Positions 24,282 through 48,973 are shown, counted from the first letter of the stretch. The stretch: DNA of 64,000 bases from Liolophura sinensis (GCF_032854445.1 NC_088295.1:26463385-26527384); one strand, 5' to 3'. Program-made: numbers and translations. The notes: generated by a model not told the origin, from the letters alone.

Positions 24282-25668
24282 ACAGCATCTTAATAGGTCT
24301 GAAAAAATCTGAAATGGCGTATGCTACTTCTGTAATCAATTTTTAAGCAGTTTATTTCTCATTAGGCAAACTTCAGTCCATCTAGATGAACTCAGTGTGC
24401 TATTTTAAAATTCTGACATTCACCGTAACTATGAGTCCACTGACTCAAACAACTCGCCGCATATCTGCTCACTCCAACTCGATGGAGCCGATCTCAATAA
24501 GGTACGTGCTCACGGCACCCAAACTTTCCAGTACTAAAAATATAAGTTATTTTTATGCCTTTTTGGATTGAACTAAGAAGACTGAAATTGCTCTTGGAGA
24601 TGCGATCAAATATAATACATAAGTATAATAGTATAAGTGAGACACTTATCAACCGACTCACAAAAGGCTAGTGTTACTGTTGTTGTTGTAACTGTGACCT
24701 GTCGATGAATTACAGTGTGTTGCCATGCGACTCCTCTAGAACGAAATAAAGAACTAATCCACTCAAAACATTAAAAAAAAATTGACGCAAAATGCTATTG
24801 GTTTACCAAAATTCAAAGTCAAGAACGTTGATGCAGTGCGAACCACAGGCAGCGAACTGTACTTACACATAACACAACAACCCCGGAGCAAACTGTCAGT
24901 GAGGACGAAGGGGGACAACCATGTATGTGTTAGAGCGGTAGACGAGGAAAAAATTACCTCCCTTTCAGTAATTTATGGTTTTCGTCGTATCACCCAAGGC
25001 CGTCATGTAGCATGCAACAGAATAATGTTGAAAGCCAAGTTAACCCCAAAGAAACAAACACGCATACTAAATCAGAAAATAGGAAAAAAACGTGTTACCC
25101 CGCAAATAATGTTACTTTATACTTTGTTGAATCAATCCCGTTACTTTTAGCTGCAACCAACCAGAGGTTAATTTAATGAAGACTTCACCTTTGCACCACA
25201 TAGCCAAAACTTGTAATCTTTTGCAACCTTAATAACTTGTGAATTTCTGAGAGTTAAACATGTTTAACAATGTAATAAATTAAATGCTTGAACCTGGTGT
25301 TTGAATCCCAGGAGAACAGTTTCCCCAATAATGTTTATTCTTAACATTGTCCTTCATATATTGTTCAAAATGTTTTCCATAATGGATACTGTTATCCAGG
25401 GTTTTAGTCGTAAAGATCAAACCAAGAGTTCTATGCATGTAGGTGAATTACTCTGTTGTCAAACATATGCTGAAGGGCAAAAGAAACTTTACACTTGCTC
25501 ATTAAATATTGCAAATTATTCCCAATAAAATTCAGACGCATACATGTGGTATATTACTATACAAACAAAATGGGGAAATATGGAGAGGTAATTTTAATTT
25601 GACGAGAACGCATGCATGTATATTAGTGTACTGAGATCCTGCTTCACAATGGTACACCCCTCTCAGTC

Positions 25669-25908
25669 AAAGTAGTAAGTCGACAACGTTAAATGTCCAC
25701 TATGTTTTATAGTTCTGACATTCATTCGGTCGTCCGACAAGGTTAGTGTCAGAATGTTAAAATAGGAGGGAGATCATTTAGTTCGCTGAATCATCAAAGT
25801 ACGGTCATTCAACAACGTTAAATGCACTACCTCCATAACATATATTTCTGACAATGTCAAAATAGAAAATACAGAGGGGGGTCATTTAGCTCGCTGAATG
25901 ATCAAAGT
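25669..25908. repeat. Diverged direct duplication, about 120-bp units
   Basis: Unit 1 (25669-25799) and unit 2 (25795-25908) share 'CAACGTTAAATG', 'TTCTGACA', 'GTCAAAATAG' or 'GTTAAAATAG', and end 'TCATTTAGYTCGCTGAATSA' then 'TCAAAG'. Small indels separate them. Confidence 0.7.
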
Positions 25909-26394
25909 TGATGAAAGGCCTGTATCACAACACTCACTTCTACTATCGGCCAACTACACCCGATCCAGCCAATGTGAACACAATATAACCTAGACATTCA
26001 CGGCCTATGTACGAATACAGACAACTTCAGCAGACAGTTAACAACAGCATTGTTGTAGAAATTCTCTGTTCAATATCTTGCCACATCTTAAATCCATAGT
26101 TTCTCACAGAATGTCCCCAAGCTACCGGAATCTTCAGCTTTGGCACAGATCATGAATGGGAAAGCTTATGGCTTGAGCCCCTATCTATTTCCAGTGTGAT
26201 CGCAGAGGTCACCAACGAGTGAATCTGGTTTAAATCCACTTTACATGAATATGAATCTATACGATAAAAAATTATTTTAAATCTTCCATATAGTCACATC
26301 TTGTTTTGAATGAGGAAATGAATTTTTGATTCATTGATGTCAACATGTTCCTGTTTACATTTTTGAAACAGTTGACTAGGTTTTATTTACGTGT

Positions 26395-26515
26395 ATTTAC
26401 CTCGGGGTGGAGGAAATCGGAGAGCTCAGGGAAACCTGGGACCTTTGGCCAGATACTGACGAACTTCCCATCACATATGACGTACAGATATAAACACCAT
26501 ATTGAAGACAAGCGG
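26395..26515 (-). repeat. Degenerate SINE, family B
   Basis: The minus strand reads 'GGGAAGTTCGTCAGTATCTG' then 'GGTTTCCCTGAGC' and 'GATTTCCTCCACCCCGAGG', the family B core. The tail is lost. Confidence 0.55.
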
Positions 26516-27186
26516 TTTTCAACGAATAATAGACGATCAATAAGGTCCCAAAAGTACTGAGACCGGAGAATCTGCAAATTGCCTGTCCAATGGCGGGTTT
26601 GAAACCTGGCATTTAATTTAGCCAGTTTTGTTAATATCACAGTGTTTGTGATGCTAGTTGCTTGAATTTATGAATTTGGCAGAAAATTGTATTTTTTTTT
26701 TTTTTGCACGTCCTGAAGTATGCTTTGATATTTTTGCCTATATAACAGCCCCACCGTACCATCTTTCCAGGAAGGAGATTGTACCTGGAATTCTCGGTTT
26801 CAAAAAGGACGCCTTTATCCCAATTTCTCCCAGTGTGTTCTCTTGTGAATAATTACAAGTAAAGTTAGCTTAACGAAAGCCTAAAGTCCTTTTACTAATG
26901 TGTAATGCTCTCTCTTGCAAAGGCTACATTTGACAAGCATACATCTTGATTCATAAGTCTTCTCTGACAGCCTGGTACAAACTATATACTGGGCCAAGTT
27001 CTTCAAGTAATAATTCATCCACAAACATTCTATCTCTGGTGCTGCAAAACGAGATGTTACTTATTTATGAAGGCCCTATAATGTACGATAATCGGTCGAT
27101 ATATGCGTTGGGCTATACACATAGGTTTTGCCACCAATATAAGAAACAGAAATACAAGAGAAGATCGTCGGAACACAGGAGTCACC

Positions 27187-30100
27187 ATGGGGCTCTCCAT
27201 CTTGTACTCGCTTGGGAAAATCCTGTTTTGCCTTTCGCGTAAGTTCACATTGTCGTATAGAGGAAGGAGGTTGTACAACTTCTGCACGTTTTCTGCATAT
27301 ATTTGTGTGTATGGATATGCCATATCCATGTATGTATCTGACTTGAAAATATCCCAAATCATCACTATTTTTCATATGAACACTTTAACCAACAACTTAT
27401 GCAGTACTTTCCGCAGGCAAAATAAGGTCCTGCTTGTAACCCAGGTCTTACTCTCGATTTTATTTTGTAAAGCAATTTAACTTGCTAAAGAGATTTTAAT
27501 AGATTTATTTTCGTTTTGGTTATTTTCGTTCATTACTTGATTAAGTAATGTGTTCACACCATTCATTGTACCATTGTTTTTCAGCTTCACTTGTTGCGTC
27601 GTACACAGTCACAAGTGACACGGACAAACCAGCCGTCCAGCCTGGTGAGTCAATATGTGTGAAATTTGAAGTGAACAGTACTGAGAGACAAAAATCAGTG
27701 TGTCACCTCCAGCACTCAGGCGATAGATCAGCGCAAGACACGTGGGTCGTGACGTCAGAGCCCCTCTTCGTCAAGTCCTTGGTGTACGACGAGAAAGGCT
27801 ACTTTCCGGTTGTCGTTAACTGTAGTGGTGACAACGACTCTTACGTTGTTGAACGGGAGATACCGTCTGTTATCCCCTTGAAAGATATCACTATGGATGG
27901 TGAGGAAACTGATCTCGTCCTTGCAGCTCAAGATAAAGGTATGGTCATGTTGAACTTCACTGTTGAAACGGGATGGCCAATTATGGTTAAGGCGACCCTA
28001 AACGACCAACTACTGGACGAGAAGCTCATCAGCGTAAACATGACGTCAAACACGGGTCAAATTGCTATCTCCAAACTGGGAAAGAATCAGCTTAACATAA
28101 CATTCTACAACCACCTGTCGTCTGAGGTTAAATTAGTTAACGTGACAGTGGAGGAGCCGGTGAAGTTCTTGTACGTGAATCATCCTGAAGGGGTACTGAT
28201 AAATTCACCCGTTCTACTCACAGGTGGTAGCCAAGGATCAAACGTCGAGTACACGTTCTGTGTGGATGAGCCAACCGTGTTACCGGGCGTGGACAACTGC
28301 AGCATGGTGGACGATCCTCCAGTTTTAAATTACACGTTTAGAACAGCTGGAAGCGCAACGGTGACTCTTACTGCCAAGAACGCAGTGAGTGTGAAGAAGA
28401 AAGAAAGTGCAATGCAGATAGTCTACCCTGTGGAAGGATTCACTCTGAACAGTCCGAAGACGGCTTCTACGACTGATGATGTCCGCTTCGAACTCCGGGC
28501 ACCAAACAGCAGCCACTTCCCCATGGGAGAGCTGATGCTGCTGTACACTGTAAACGGACAGACGCTCCAGGAACCCCAGAACTTAATTACTGAGCCTGAA
28601 GGATCCCAATTCGTTAACACCACCCTGAGTACACCAGGAATTACTGATGTTAATGTCATTATAGGCTCTGTATACTCCTCTCAGGATCTACATGTGACAG
28701 TTCGCGTGGGGGACCATATTAACGGGTTCATGTCAACGTCAGGGCAACTATGGCGCTCAGATCATCCTCTGATTGTTAACATCTCAAATGTTGCGGGGTG
28801 GGGGTTCGATTACGATTTGCAGTTTGGTGACGGAGAAAGCATCGTGTCTCCACCTAACGCATTCAACAAAACATTTGAAGATACTCTGGTTTTCAACCAC
28901 ACGTATTCCGAAGACAAAACGTTCATGATTGTTTTCGAGGCACGGAACTTCGTACATGAACAGACTCTTCGTGATCAAGTAACAATAATGCATCCTGTGT
29001 CCTCCTTGGACATACAATATTCCCCAGTTATTTCAATCCCGAACGGATGGGCCACGTTCGAAATGAAGGCGACAGAAGTGACACCTACAAAAGCTTCTTG
29101 TTCCATCGATTACGGAGATGGGACCATGCCTGTTTTGAACGTTGACTGGACGACTGGATTCCCCGCATCCCACAACTACAAATCCGTGGGTCATTATAAA
29201 GTAAATGTGTTCTGTGAGAACGCAGTGAGTGCTAATTCCACCAGCTTCCTTGTCACAGTCCACGATCGCGCTGTAGACATTCAAGGACTCAGACTAACCA
29301 TTCCCGAAATTTCCCTGGTTAATTCTGCTATCGACTTCGAGATCTCCATAGAAAGAGGAAGTCAAGTTACGTACCTATTGTCGGTTGGAGATGATTTTAC
29401 GAAAGAAATTGTCGACAAACTTCAGGACACTCTGTGGACTTTTATTCATACTTTCAAGCGCACAGGACAAACGACGGTTACGGTAACAGCCACAAATGAT
29501 GTGAGTCAAGCCAGGGCTTCGGGCGTAACATTTGTGGTAAATAATGTCCGGGGTTTTAAGCTCAATATAAAACCCACTGTAGTCAGTAGCTTAGGGGATG
29601 TTGAATTGGTTGTCCGTTCCCCAGGCAGGGAATTTTTCCCCATGGGACCCATTACAGTACAACTTTTCAAGGACAGTGAAGTTTTAGGCTCTCGGGTCAT
29701 GCAGTCTCTTGAGCCTGAATTCGACATTCAGATTACGTCTAGCCTATGGATTCCAGACGAATACTCAATTAAGGCAGTGGTTGCGTCACCTGTCGATAGC
29801 ATGGAAATCGTTGGAGCTCTCATCACACAAAATCCTGTGCCATTTTTCACTTTCACTGCCGACGATGTTGTCACCATTCCTGATGGTGTAGTGGAGTACT
29901 CGATGGAAACCCAGCTTGATGAACCGATGCCAACGAATGCCACGTGTACTGTGTGTTACGGTGACGGCCAGAAAGACATATTGACCTGGAATTACATGAT
30001 AACGATTAATCATACATTTCACGAGAGCGGTGTTTTCAATACGTCAATGCTTTGCCAGAACCGTGTAAGTAAACGCCGGCAGATACGATATGTTGACCTG

Positions 30101-31032
30101 TGCGAGTTCAATGCTGAAGGTTTCCGGTTTGATTATCCCAAGATAGTTCCGTTGAACTCCTCCGCTCAATCCGTGACAGTCCGTTTTAAGTATAACATCT
30201 GTGGTCTAGAGTTACTCACCTCTGACGCCCATATTGCTTGGATCTTTGAACCCGACTCTGATGTGAGGAATGAAGAAACGATCGACTGGGAAATCGAGCA
30301 CACGTTCAGAGAGCGAGGCTCATATGATGTTCGAGTCTTCATCAAGTCTCGGCAGACCAACACGAAACAACAGTCACTTTGCCAATACGCATTGGAGTCC
30401 TCACACTGGAATCAGGTCGGTCTGTAGGACGTGTCAAAGAAGATGTCTTCAACTTAACAGTTTCAGGAGCCTTCGGTGACAAGGTCTACTATGTTGTAGA
30501 CTTTGGCGAGGGGACAAACGTTTCTGTGCACAAAATGAACGTACAGGAGAAAGACTCTGTCACGTTCTCAAAGGTCTATGAAGGTTCAGGAGTATATCGG
30601 CCCAGGGTTCTGGCGTGGAGTCGAGGCTTTGTCGAAGAGGTTGTGAATGAAGGAGCCTTCGTGGTGCAGGATATGGTGAAGAGATTTGATATAGGCTTAG
30701 ATCAGGAGACTTGGAACCTTCCAATCTTCATATCCTTCACTATTCACCTGAGGAAGGACGTATCACCGGAGTACGTGATGTGTATCTTGGAACCTGGGGA
30801 CGGCACACAGCAGATAGTCACCTTTAACCCCGACGTCCATCGACACTACAGCTTGAGATTCGTCCACTCCTACATGAATTACGGGCCTTTCGACATCAGT
30901 GCAAACTGCTCCAACATGGTGTCTTACTACGTGAATGGTGGGCGGATTGTACTAAGGACCAGTTCCAGCGCTGGGGATCATCTCTTCCTGACTCCTCTGC
31001 TCCTGCTAGTCACCATTGTACTGGCGTTTTAA
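27187..31032 (+). CDS. Tandem PKD-domain ectodomain protein with GPI-anchor-like tail (one frameshift)
   Basis: Exon 1 (27187-27238) has a strong start 'CACCATGG' and encodes a signal peptide, MGLSILYSLGKILFCLS. A GT-AG intron leads in phase 1 to one giant exon, 27585-31032. The product would be about 1,166 aa if a single missing base near 30380 is allowed for. At least seven or eight Ig-like PKD domains follow in tandem, marked by 'YDLQFGDGES', 'CSIDYGDGTM', 'CTVCYGDGQK', 'VVDFGEGTN' and 'ILEPGDGTQQ', each with a following 'HTF'- or 'HNY'-type strand and 'TATND' or 'CENAVS' strand. N-glycosylation sequons are frequent. The end, 'SSSAGDHLFLTPLLLLVTIVLAF' (23 residues, here named by its start SSSAG and end IVLAF), has the small-residue, spacer and hydrophobic-stop layout of a GPI signal. 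The domains resemble the polycystin-1 ectodomain, which PKD1 also encodes largely in one giant exon, but REJ, GAIN and channel parts are absent. A cell-surface adhesion or recognition role is inferred. Confidence 0.85.
30328..30427 (+). other. Frameshift zone in the PKD gene
   Basis: The long frame stops with TAG at 30425-30427 while the frame one base back is open from 30328 to the true end at 31032. Protein continuity ('TKQQSL' followed by 'PIRIGVLTLESGR', then a normal PKD domain) places the switch at the T run around 30378-30380, where one additional T would restore the frame. A sequencing or assembly error in a homopolymer is the simplest reading. A recent null allele is the alternative. 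There is no convincing intron here. Confidence 0.8.
30961..31032 (+). other. Predicted GPI-attachment signal
   Basis: The last 24 codons run from small residues (S-S-S-A-G, candidate omega region) through a short polar spacer (D-H) to a 15-residue hydrophobic stretch that ends at the stop codon with no cytoplasmic basic anchor. This fits a GPI signal better than a conventional transmembrane segment. Confidence 0.7.
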
Positions 31033-32817
31033 ATTAAAACGAAAACAAACTGTAAGTGTTAAAACTTGAAGAATTTTTGGAGCCCTGGTGATTTTGTTAT
31101 CGTGCTTATCATGAACCGTCATATCCATAAGCAGGCCTTTGAATAGCTTGACTTTTCTAATATAACTGAAGAAATTTGTTCACGTCTATCGCTGTTTCAG
31201 AAAACCGTAGATGTTAAAACTGGCGAGAAAATTTGGAGGACTGCATGGCACTAGCTCGATTAACAAGATTCATCATATCCTAAGCAGGCCGTCCGCATGA
31301 CTATGTTGTAAGAGTGGCTTTATATATGTTAAATCAGTTTGTGCCGACAATGTTTATATGCTGTATACGTGCAACTTTTATATATATGCAACCTTTTTCT
31401 TTGATATAAAAATCCATGAAGTTCGTTCGCAGTTATCTCTCCTTTAGTTTTGTCCAGAGCAAAGTCCTGTATACATATCCTCTAGAAAAAGTTATCAGAA
31501 TATTCATGGAAACGATTAATTCACGAATATGAGCATACACTAAGACAAAGAAAAACTCGAAAACAAGGATTTTTGAACATTTATTTCATGTCTTTCCAGT
31601 TTCACTGAAGTTGGCAAATTAGTTTTCTAGTGTAATAAATAGGCTTAAATTAATATATTTTGACATTTTATGTGTTCAGGAAACGTGTGAATTGGCATAG
31701 AACCCAATGGGACTGTATCAATTTTTATTTCAATTTTATCCCATTTATGATCCTTTCTCTGCCATTATCTCACCGTATGAGGACTTGTATTGCATTGCTA
31801 TATTACCGGATCAATGTGTTTTTAGTTTACACTGAGTACAGCTCTCTTGTACGTGTAAGTAAATATGGACGGAGTGTCCAGAATCTCTGGTGTGTATTAT
31901 CCTGCTAACTTGGGACTAGGGGCCATAGCCTATGTGCATCGAATAAAACGGCAAAGTTGAATACAAAGAGTTTCAAATAAATACCCAGTTGAGATATGTA
32001 TTGTGATTGTTGTAACCTGCACAAAGATTGCACGTTTAACCAGGGTCCTGGGCTTTAGTTATTGCACGATGTACGCGTCTGATGTCACGTTTATTTAGGT
32101 TACCAGATATGCACAGCCCGTCCTCTCTAAAAATCTACCGAGTGACACTCTGTACAAATATTTGGGAATGAGAGACATGCACGGTTTCATCTAACTAACA
32201 TCTTTGAAAGAAGATAGACACCGTCTTGTAAGGTAGAGAGTCTTTATTACATCCACACTATGGTAGACTAATCCATAACCTGCCTATATGACTGCTATCT
32301 CAGCACAGCCACAGACCTTTCCGGGCTGTAATGTTAACCACAGGCCTGAATGGTGTCGAGGCTGAAATGTGATCTCGGTGGCCAAGAGATTCTTTTGTGC
32401 TTCTTGTTTAACTATTGGATGTCATTTTCCTACCTTGGGTGACGAAGTGGGACCAACCAGGAAGTTTTCGTCTTCAACTTGCACAGGCATTTTTAAGGCC
32501 CTACATTTTAACCATCTCCACAGTGGACTGCAGACGCTTTCCCGAGCGCATGTTTTCCAACTGAGAACTAGCCTGCACATGATGAATTCCTAATAACAAA
32601 AACTTGAGATTTATGGCTTAACATCTTGTTGTACATCAACCCCAGGGTTTGTTTGACAATATTCCGATGTTTTTCTGCTCTTCAAGAGGCTTCAAAAGCT
32701 GAAGTCCGCCCAACAGTCTTCAAAAAACTGTAAGAGCTGAAGTACGCGAGATTCTCATACCGAGCCACGATTGAAAGGAGCAGACGACAGCTGCCTCCCT
32801 CCCCGGATTCAGTTATC
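31033..32817. other. PKD 3' UTR and adaptor 5' region
   Basis: AATAAA at 31634-31639, 31942-31947 and 31976-31981 are candidate polyadenylation signals for the PKD gene. The rest, to 32817, must contain the promoter and 5' UTR of the DBB adaptor. I see no TIR-domain exon in it. The frame at 32369-32593 is not protein-like. Confidence 0.5.
31634..31639 (+). terminator. Candidate polyadenylation signal, PKD gene
   Basis: First AATAAA downstream of the PKD stop codon, about 600 bp after it. Later hexamers at 31942 and 31976 are equally possible. Confidence 0.4.
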
Positions 32818-45492
<12,675 letters not shown>

Positions 45493-45968
45493 AGATAATT
45501 ATGCAGTCTGCCTATAAACTGCCTCTGATTGCTTTACACCAAAGACCACAAGCACCACCTCGAAACCTTCTATTTGCGATACCAGCTGTATCTGCCAGCT
45601 GTTGTCAGATTGACACAAATCGCTGATATACACGAAAACCATCTACGATATTAGCATGAATTTTGGAGTGACTCATATTTAGTATATTATATTCTTCACA
45701 ACGAGTTTCCATTATCTGAATTGGCCGCAGAGGTGAATCATGAACTGAATGCTCTACAGGATCAACTGTTCCAGTTTGAGGACAGATCGCCAAGAACTGG
45801 CCAAAAACCACACACCCTTCGCCCACCCTTCGGCGATATATACTGGAATGAGCTCAGGGTTTTGAATTCTATTACATGTATATGACATTTAAAACAACAA
45901 TGCCTATATTAACGTTTCCTGACAACAATTTTAGTTAGTTTCTCTAAAAGCCTATTACTATGTTGCAG

Positions 45969-46045
45969 AAAATGGTGCCCAGAAAAACGTCATACCTCTG
46001 AGAGACAATAGTGGTATCGAGAACACTGCTCATGGTTTACCTCCT
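45969..46045 (+). other. Exon-like segment downstream of the adaptor stop
   Basis: Flanked by acceptor 'TATGTTGCAG' and donor 'GTATGT'. It begins in phase 1 and ends in phase 0, exactly like adaptor exons 7 and 9, and encodes 'NGAQKNVIPLRDNSGIENTA' then 'HGLPP' with no stop. It lies beyond the stop codon of exon 10, so it could be used only in a transcript that skips that exon. Chance cannot be excluded for 77 bp. Confidence 0.4.
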
Positions 46046-46103
46046 GTATGTACCCACGGTCCACATGGTACACCCATATGGCAAACTTCGTGACCATGTG
46101 TAT

Positions 46104-46137
46104 ATACATACATACATACATACATACATACATACAA
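46104..46137. repeat. CATA microsatellite
   Basis: About eight uninterrupted CATA units. Confidence 0.9.
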
Positions 46138-47214
46138 AAAAGTATTTTTTTAAGAAACAGTTTATAAAACACGCAATACAATTATTATACAGTCGTTGCA
46201 CTATCCCCTTCATGCTGAACGCCAAGCGACTTCCTCTTTTAAGGTCTTAGGTGTGAATCGACCCAGGACTGACCCTGAATCTACCGCCACTCGAAGCTGA
46301 CACTCTAACCATTCTATGCATGACACCAGTAATAGAGCATGCAGCTATTAAACGAAATGCCCAATGAGTATATATATACGTATACAGAAAAGCAGTACAA
46401 ATTATCTCTGATTACTGTGTCTAAAACATGACATAAGCAATCTATGCCTCCTTATCATTTTAGTCACACATTCGCATAGGTGTGCAGGTCTATTTATATA
46501 GGTCAGATGTACTGGTAACAAATCAACTGTGCTTTAAGTGCACACATAAAAGACTGTGTATACCACATCATATCATTTAATATTGGGAGGTTGGGGACAA
46601 GGCTGACCAAGTCCTGGGGAGCAGTTTAAGATGAAAGGTTTTGTGCGTGTGTGTTTTTCTTAACCAGTACATTCCTAGCGGAGAAATGTATATATGTATA
46701 TAAGGTCAAATTTGTTTGTTAGTCAGTGAAACAGGGCAATATTTTAGAAACTTTAAAGCATCTTCAGCTGTTGGATCCAAAATTCCGTCCTATACACAGT
46801 CTGATATATTTATCAGCTGGTAATCTGATAATGGCGATGCTCCAGCTTAACAATACTGATGCGTAGTTCTCTACATTACTACATTGTACTACACTACAAT
46901 ATATTGTTATATTTTCATAACGTTTAGTGTAACCATTTTGAATATTGTGAAGATGTATTTTTTTTTAACTTGAAGGAACACTAGAAACATTAGATTTCTT
47001 TTCAATGTATTCTTCAAATGCTTGTACTATTATATGAACAGGTATTTCTGACCCATATAGGCGTGTATAGCGTGCGTGCAGACGAATTCAAAAGTTAACC
47101 TGCCTTGCATTGTATGTATAAAAGCTCTGACATATGAAAGATGCCTGTCCAAATGCAGCTAGACATAAAATGGGAAATAAATTTCCACACCTATTACATT
47201 TATAGTTAAAATCA

Positions 47215-47220
47215 AATAAA
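47215..47220 (+). terminator. Candidate polyadenylation signal, DBB adaptor
   Basis: AATAAA about 1.7 kb after the exon 10 stop codon; other hexamers lie at about 47177 and 47446. Confidence 0.3.
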
Positions 47221-47880
47221 GCATACATTGTACATACATATGCACCAATACTAGGTGTCTGAACTGTTAACAGTTACTGGTGCTCGTTGGTCTAAGTGTT
47301 GAAAAACGTTTCAGTATCTCTTCAATGACATTGTAGACAGAAGGGATACATTGGTATATGTATTTATATTTAGAATGGAGAAAGCTTTTGGTAAAATTTG
47401 AATTTTTAAATCTGCCGTGAAAGAGGACCTCGACAGTGTGAACAAATAAATATTTTATTCACGAGTTCCTGCACATGCTCCACCCAGTTTTATACACAGT
47501 GAAAACAGATGGTGCACTGGGCGGGGGATAACATGCACATACTAGCCTGCTAAAAAATATCTTGTGTAGGCCTATAAAATCTACGTGTGCATGCAAACAA
47601 GTGGCACAACAATCTAGGAGTCCGTCTTTTCAACACTACATCCAGCGCATTTTCCATAGTGTTCTATCTCTTTACTATATATGTTGTCATGAAAGTTACA
47701 TCAGGCGCAACTGGCGACTGCTTCGTTAGATTAGAGCCTCTCCGAACGTACTCAGTGAGCGGACTTAGGCTAATTATAATGACTCAAATGTTCAGCTCAT
47801 ACGAGGCAATAAGGCACAGACGGTTCAGCCATGTAAACTTATGTTTTTTTTATATATAGGAGTTCTAGGCTGCGTTGATC

Positions 47881-47919
47881 AGCTCAGCTTAGCTCAGCTT
47901 AGCTCAGCTTAGCTCAGCT
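47881..47919. repeat. AGCTCAGCTT decanucleotide array
   Basis: Four perfect tandem copies of AGCTCAGCTT, the last ending C instead of T. Each unit contains the palindrome AGCT. Confidence 0.95.
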
Positions 47920-48457
47920 CTATATACATGTAAATATGTAATACGTATTAGATAACTGGCACATGCCGAGCGTTTATGATCTGCTAATTTCTTGAACTTA
48001 TTTCTTTAACAGTTATATCACTTAATTTATAAATTTATATTTTTTTATCAATATTTTTAATTTTAAAATCTTTTTGTTATTCTAGGCATAGGCAATAGAA
48101 ACATTCAAAACGCATGTTGTATAGGGTATGTAAACCGGTTAAATGTGACAAAAATATGAAAATTCCTCCATCTTACTGTGTGTGATTCGTTTACTGATTC
48201 AAGTATGCATATTGTCAATACACGTAATGCCAATTCACAAGAAAAAACAAATTAAAAAAATGCATCCACATTTCATGTACATGCGAAATTCTTCGGGGAT
48301 AAGGAACATGCAGCCTTACAAATATTTCTTTACATGCAGTTAGGTGTCCATTGAGGCCCATCTGCATGTGGGAATTTGCAGAGAGAACTGTCGGTAACTG
48401 ACATCAACAGTGTGCTTCTACATTTCACGTTAAACTGTTCACCTATAGTACCCTCAG

Positions 48458-48574
48458 CAACAATACTACACAGATAAGTCAGGAGTGAAACCCAATGCCG
48501 GTGCGAAACCCGATTCTATACAGGGAGTGCCCATCCATCAAAGTGTACTTTCTGTACGTAAGAATTGTCTGTAG
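48458..48574 (+). other. Possible alternative terminal exon of the adaptor
   Basis: After an acceptor 'CTATAGTACCCTCAG' a phase-0 frame runs 38 codons to TAG and encodes 'QQYYTDKSGVKPNAG', ending 'RKNCL'. It matches the phase-0 donor of the segment at 45969-46045. The composition (Tyr, Pro, Lys, Ser) is similar to the adaptor tail. Openness of this length can arise by chance. Confidence 0.3.
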
Positions 48575-48973
48575 GTGTATTTCCGAACTGACAGCAATAC
48601 AATGATGTCTTACAACGGATATGATGGAATAATAACAAAGCAGAATCTATGGCTATACATATAGCCCTGTAACAGTGATGTTTATAGCTATACTAATACT
48701 CAACGTAAAGCGTATTGTCCCAGGGCTTCATATATTCTGTACCGGTAATGTGTGAAAATGCTTTCACAGTGCAAACTAAGAAAAGTTTCCAGCTTATATT
48801 TATCTATATTACTGAATAATGTACGCTGCTAATACATAGTGTAAGAGATCAGAACGAATATACAAAGGCATCGGGTAAAGTGATTATACATGTTCTGTAT
48901 CGCGCAGATCCACTGAACACTTCAACACGGTGCACAACAGATATTCCATCGGTAGAGGCCTTTGGTTAGTAGC

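Larger units (their letters stand above)
24290..27186. other. Stretch between PIGY and the PKD gene, mostly non-coding
   Basis: It presumably contains the missing 5' exon(s) of PIGY on the minus strand and the promoter of the PKD gene on the plus strand, but neither can be placed. Open frames at 24782-25150 and 25301-25528 are not protein-like. A diverged direct duplication lies at 25669-25908 and a degenerate SINE near 26395. Confidence 0.4.

Noticed and set aside
24430-24500. Plus-strand start 'MSPLTQTTRRIS' with a good donor, and a minus-strand 'LESLGAVSTYLIEIGSIELE' exon-like segment over the same bases
   Set aside because: Neither could be joined in phase to a supported exon, and the minus segment does not resemble the first helix of PIGY.
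24782-25150. 122-codon plus-strand frame
   Set aside because: No family resemblance, low-complexity basic end, no flanking splice signals. More likely non-coding DNA between two genes.
28325-30363. Several minus-strand frames of 60-83 codons inside the PKD exon
   Set aside because: Shadows of the GC-richer coding exon, without family resemblance.
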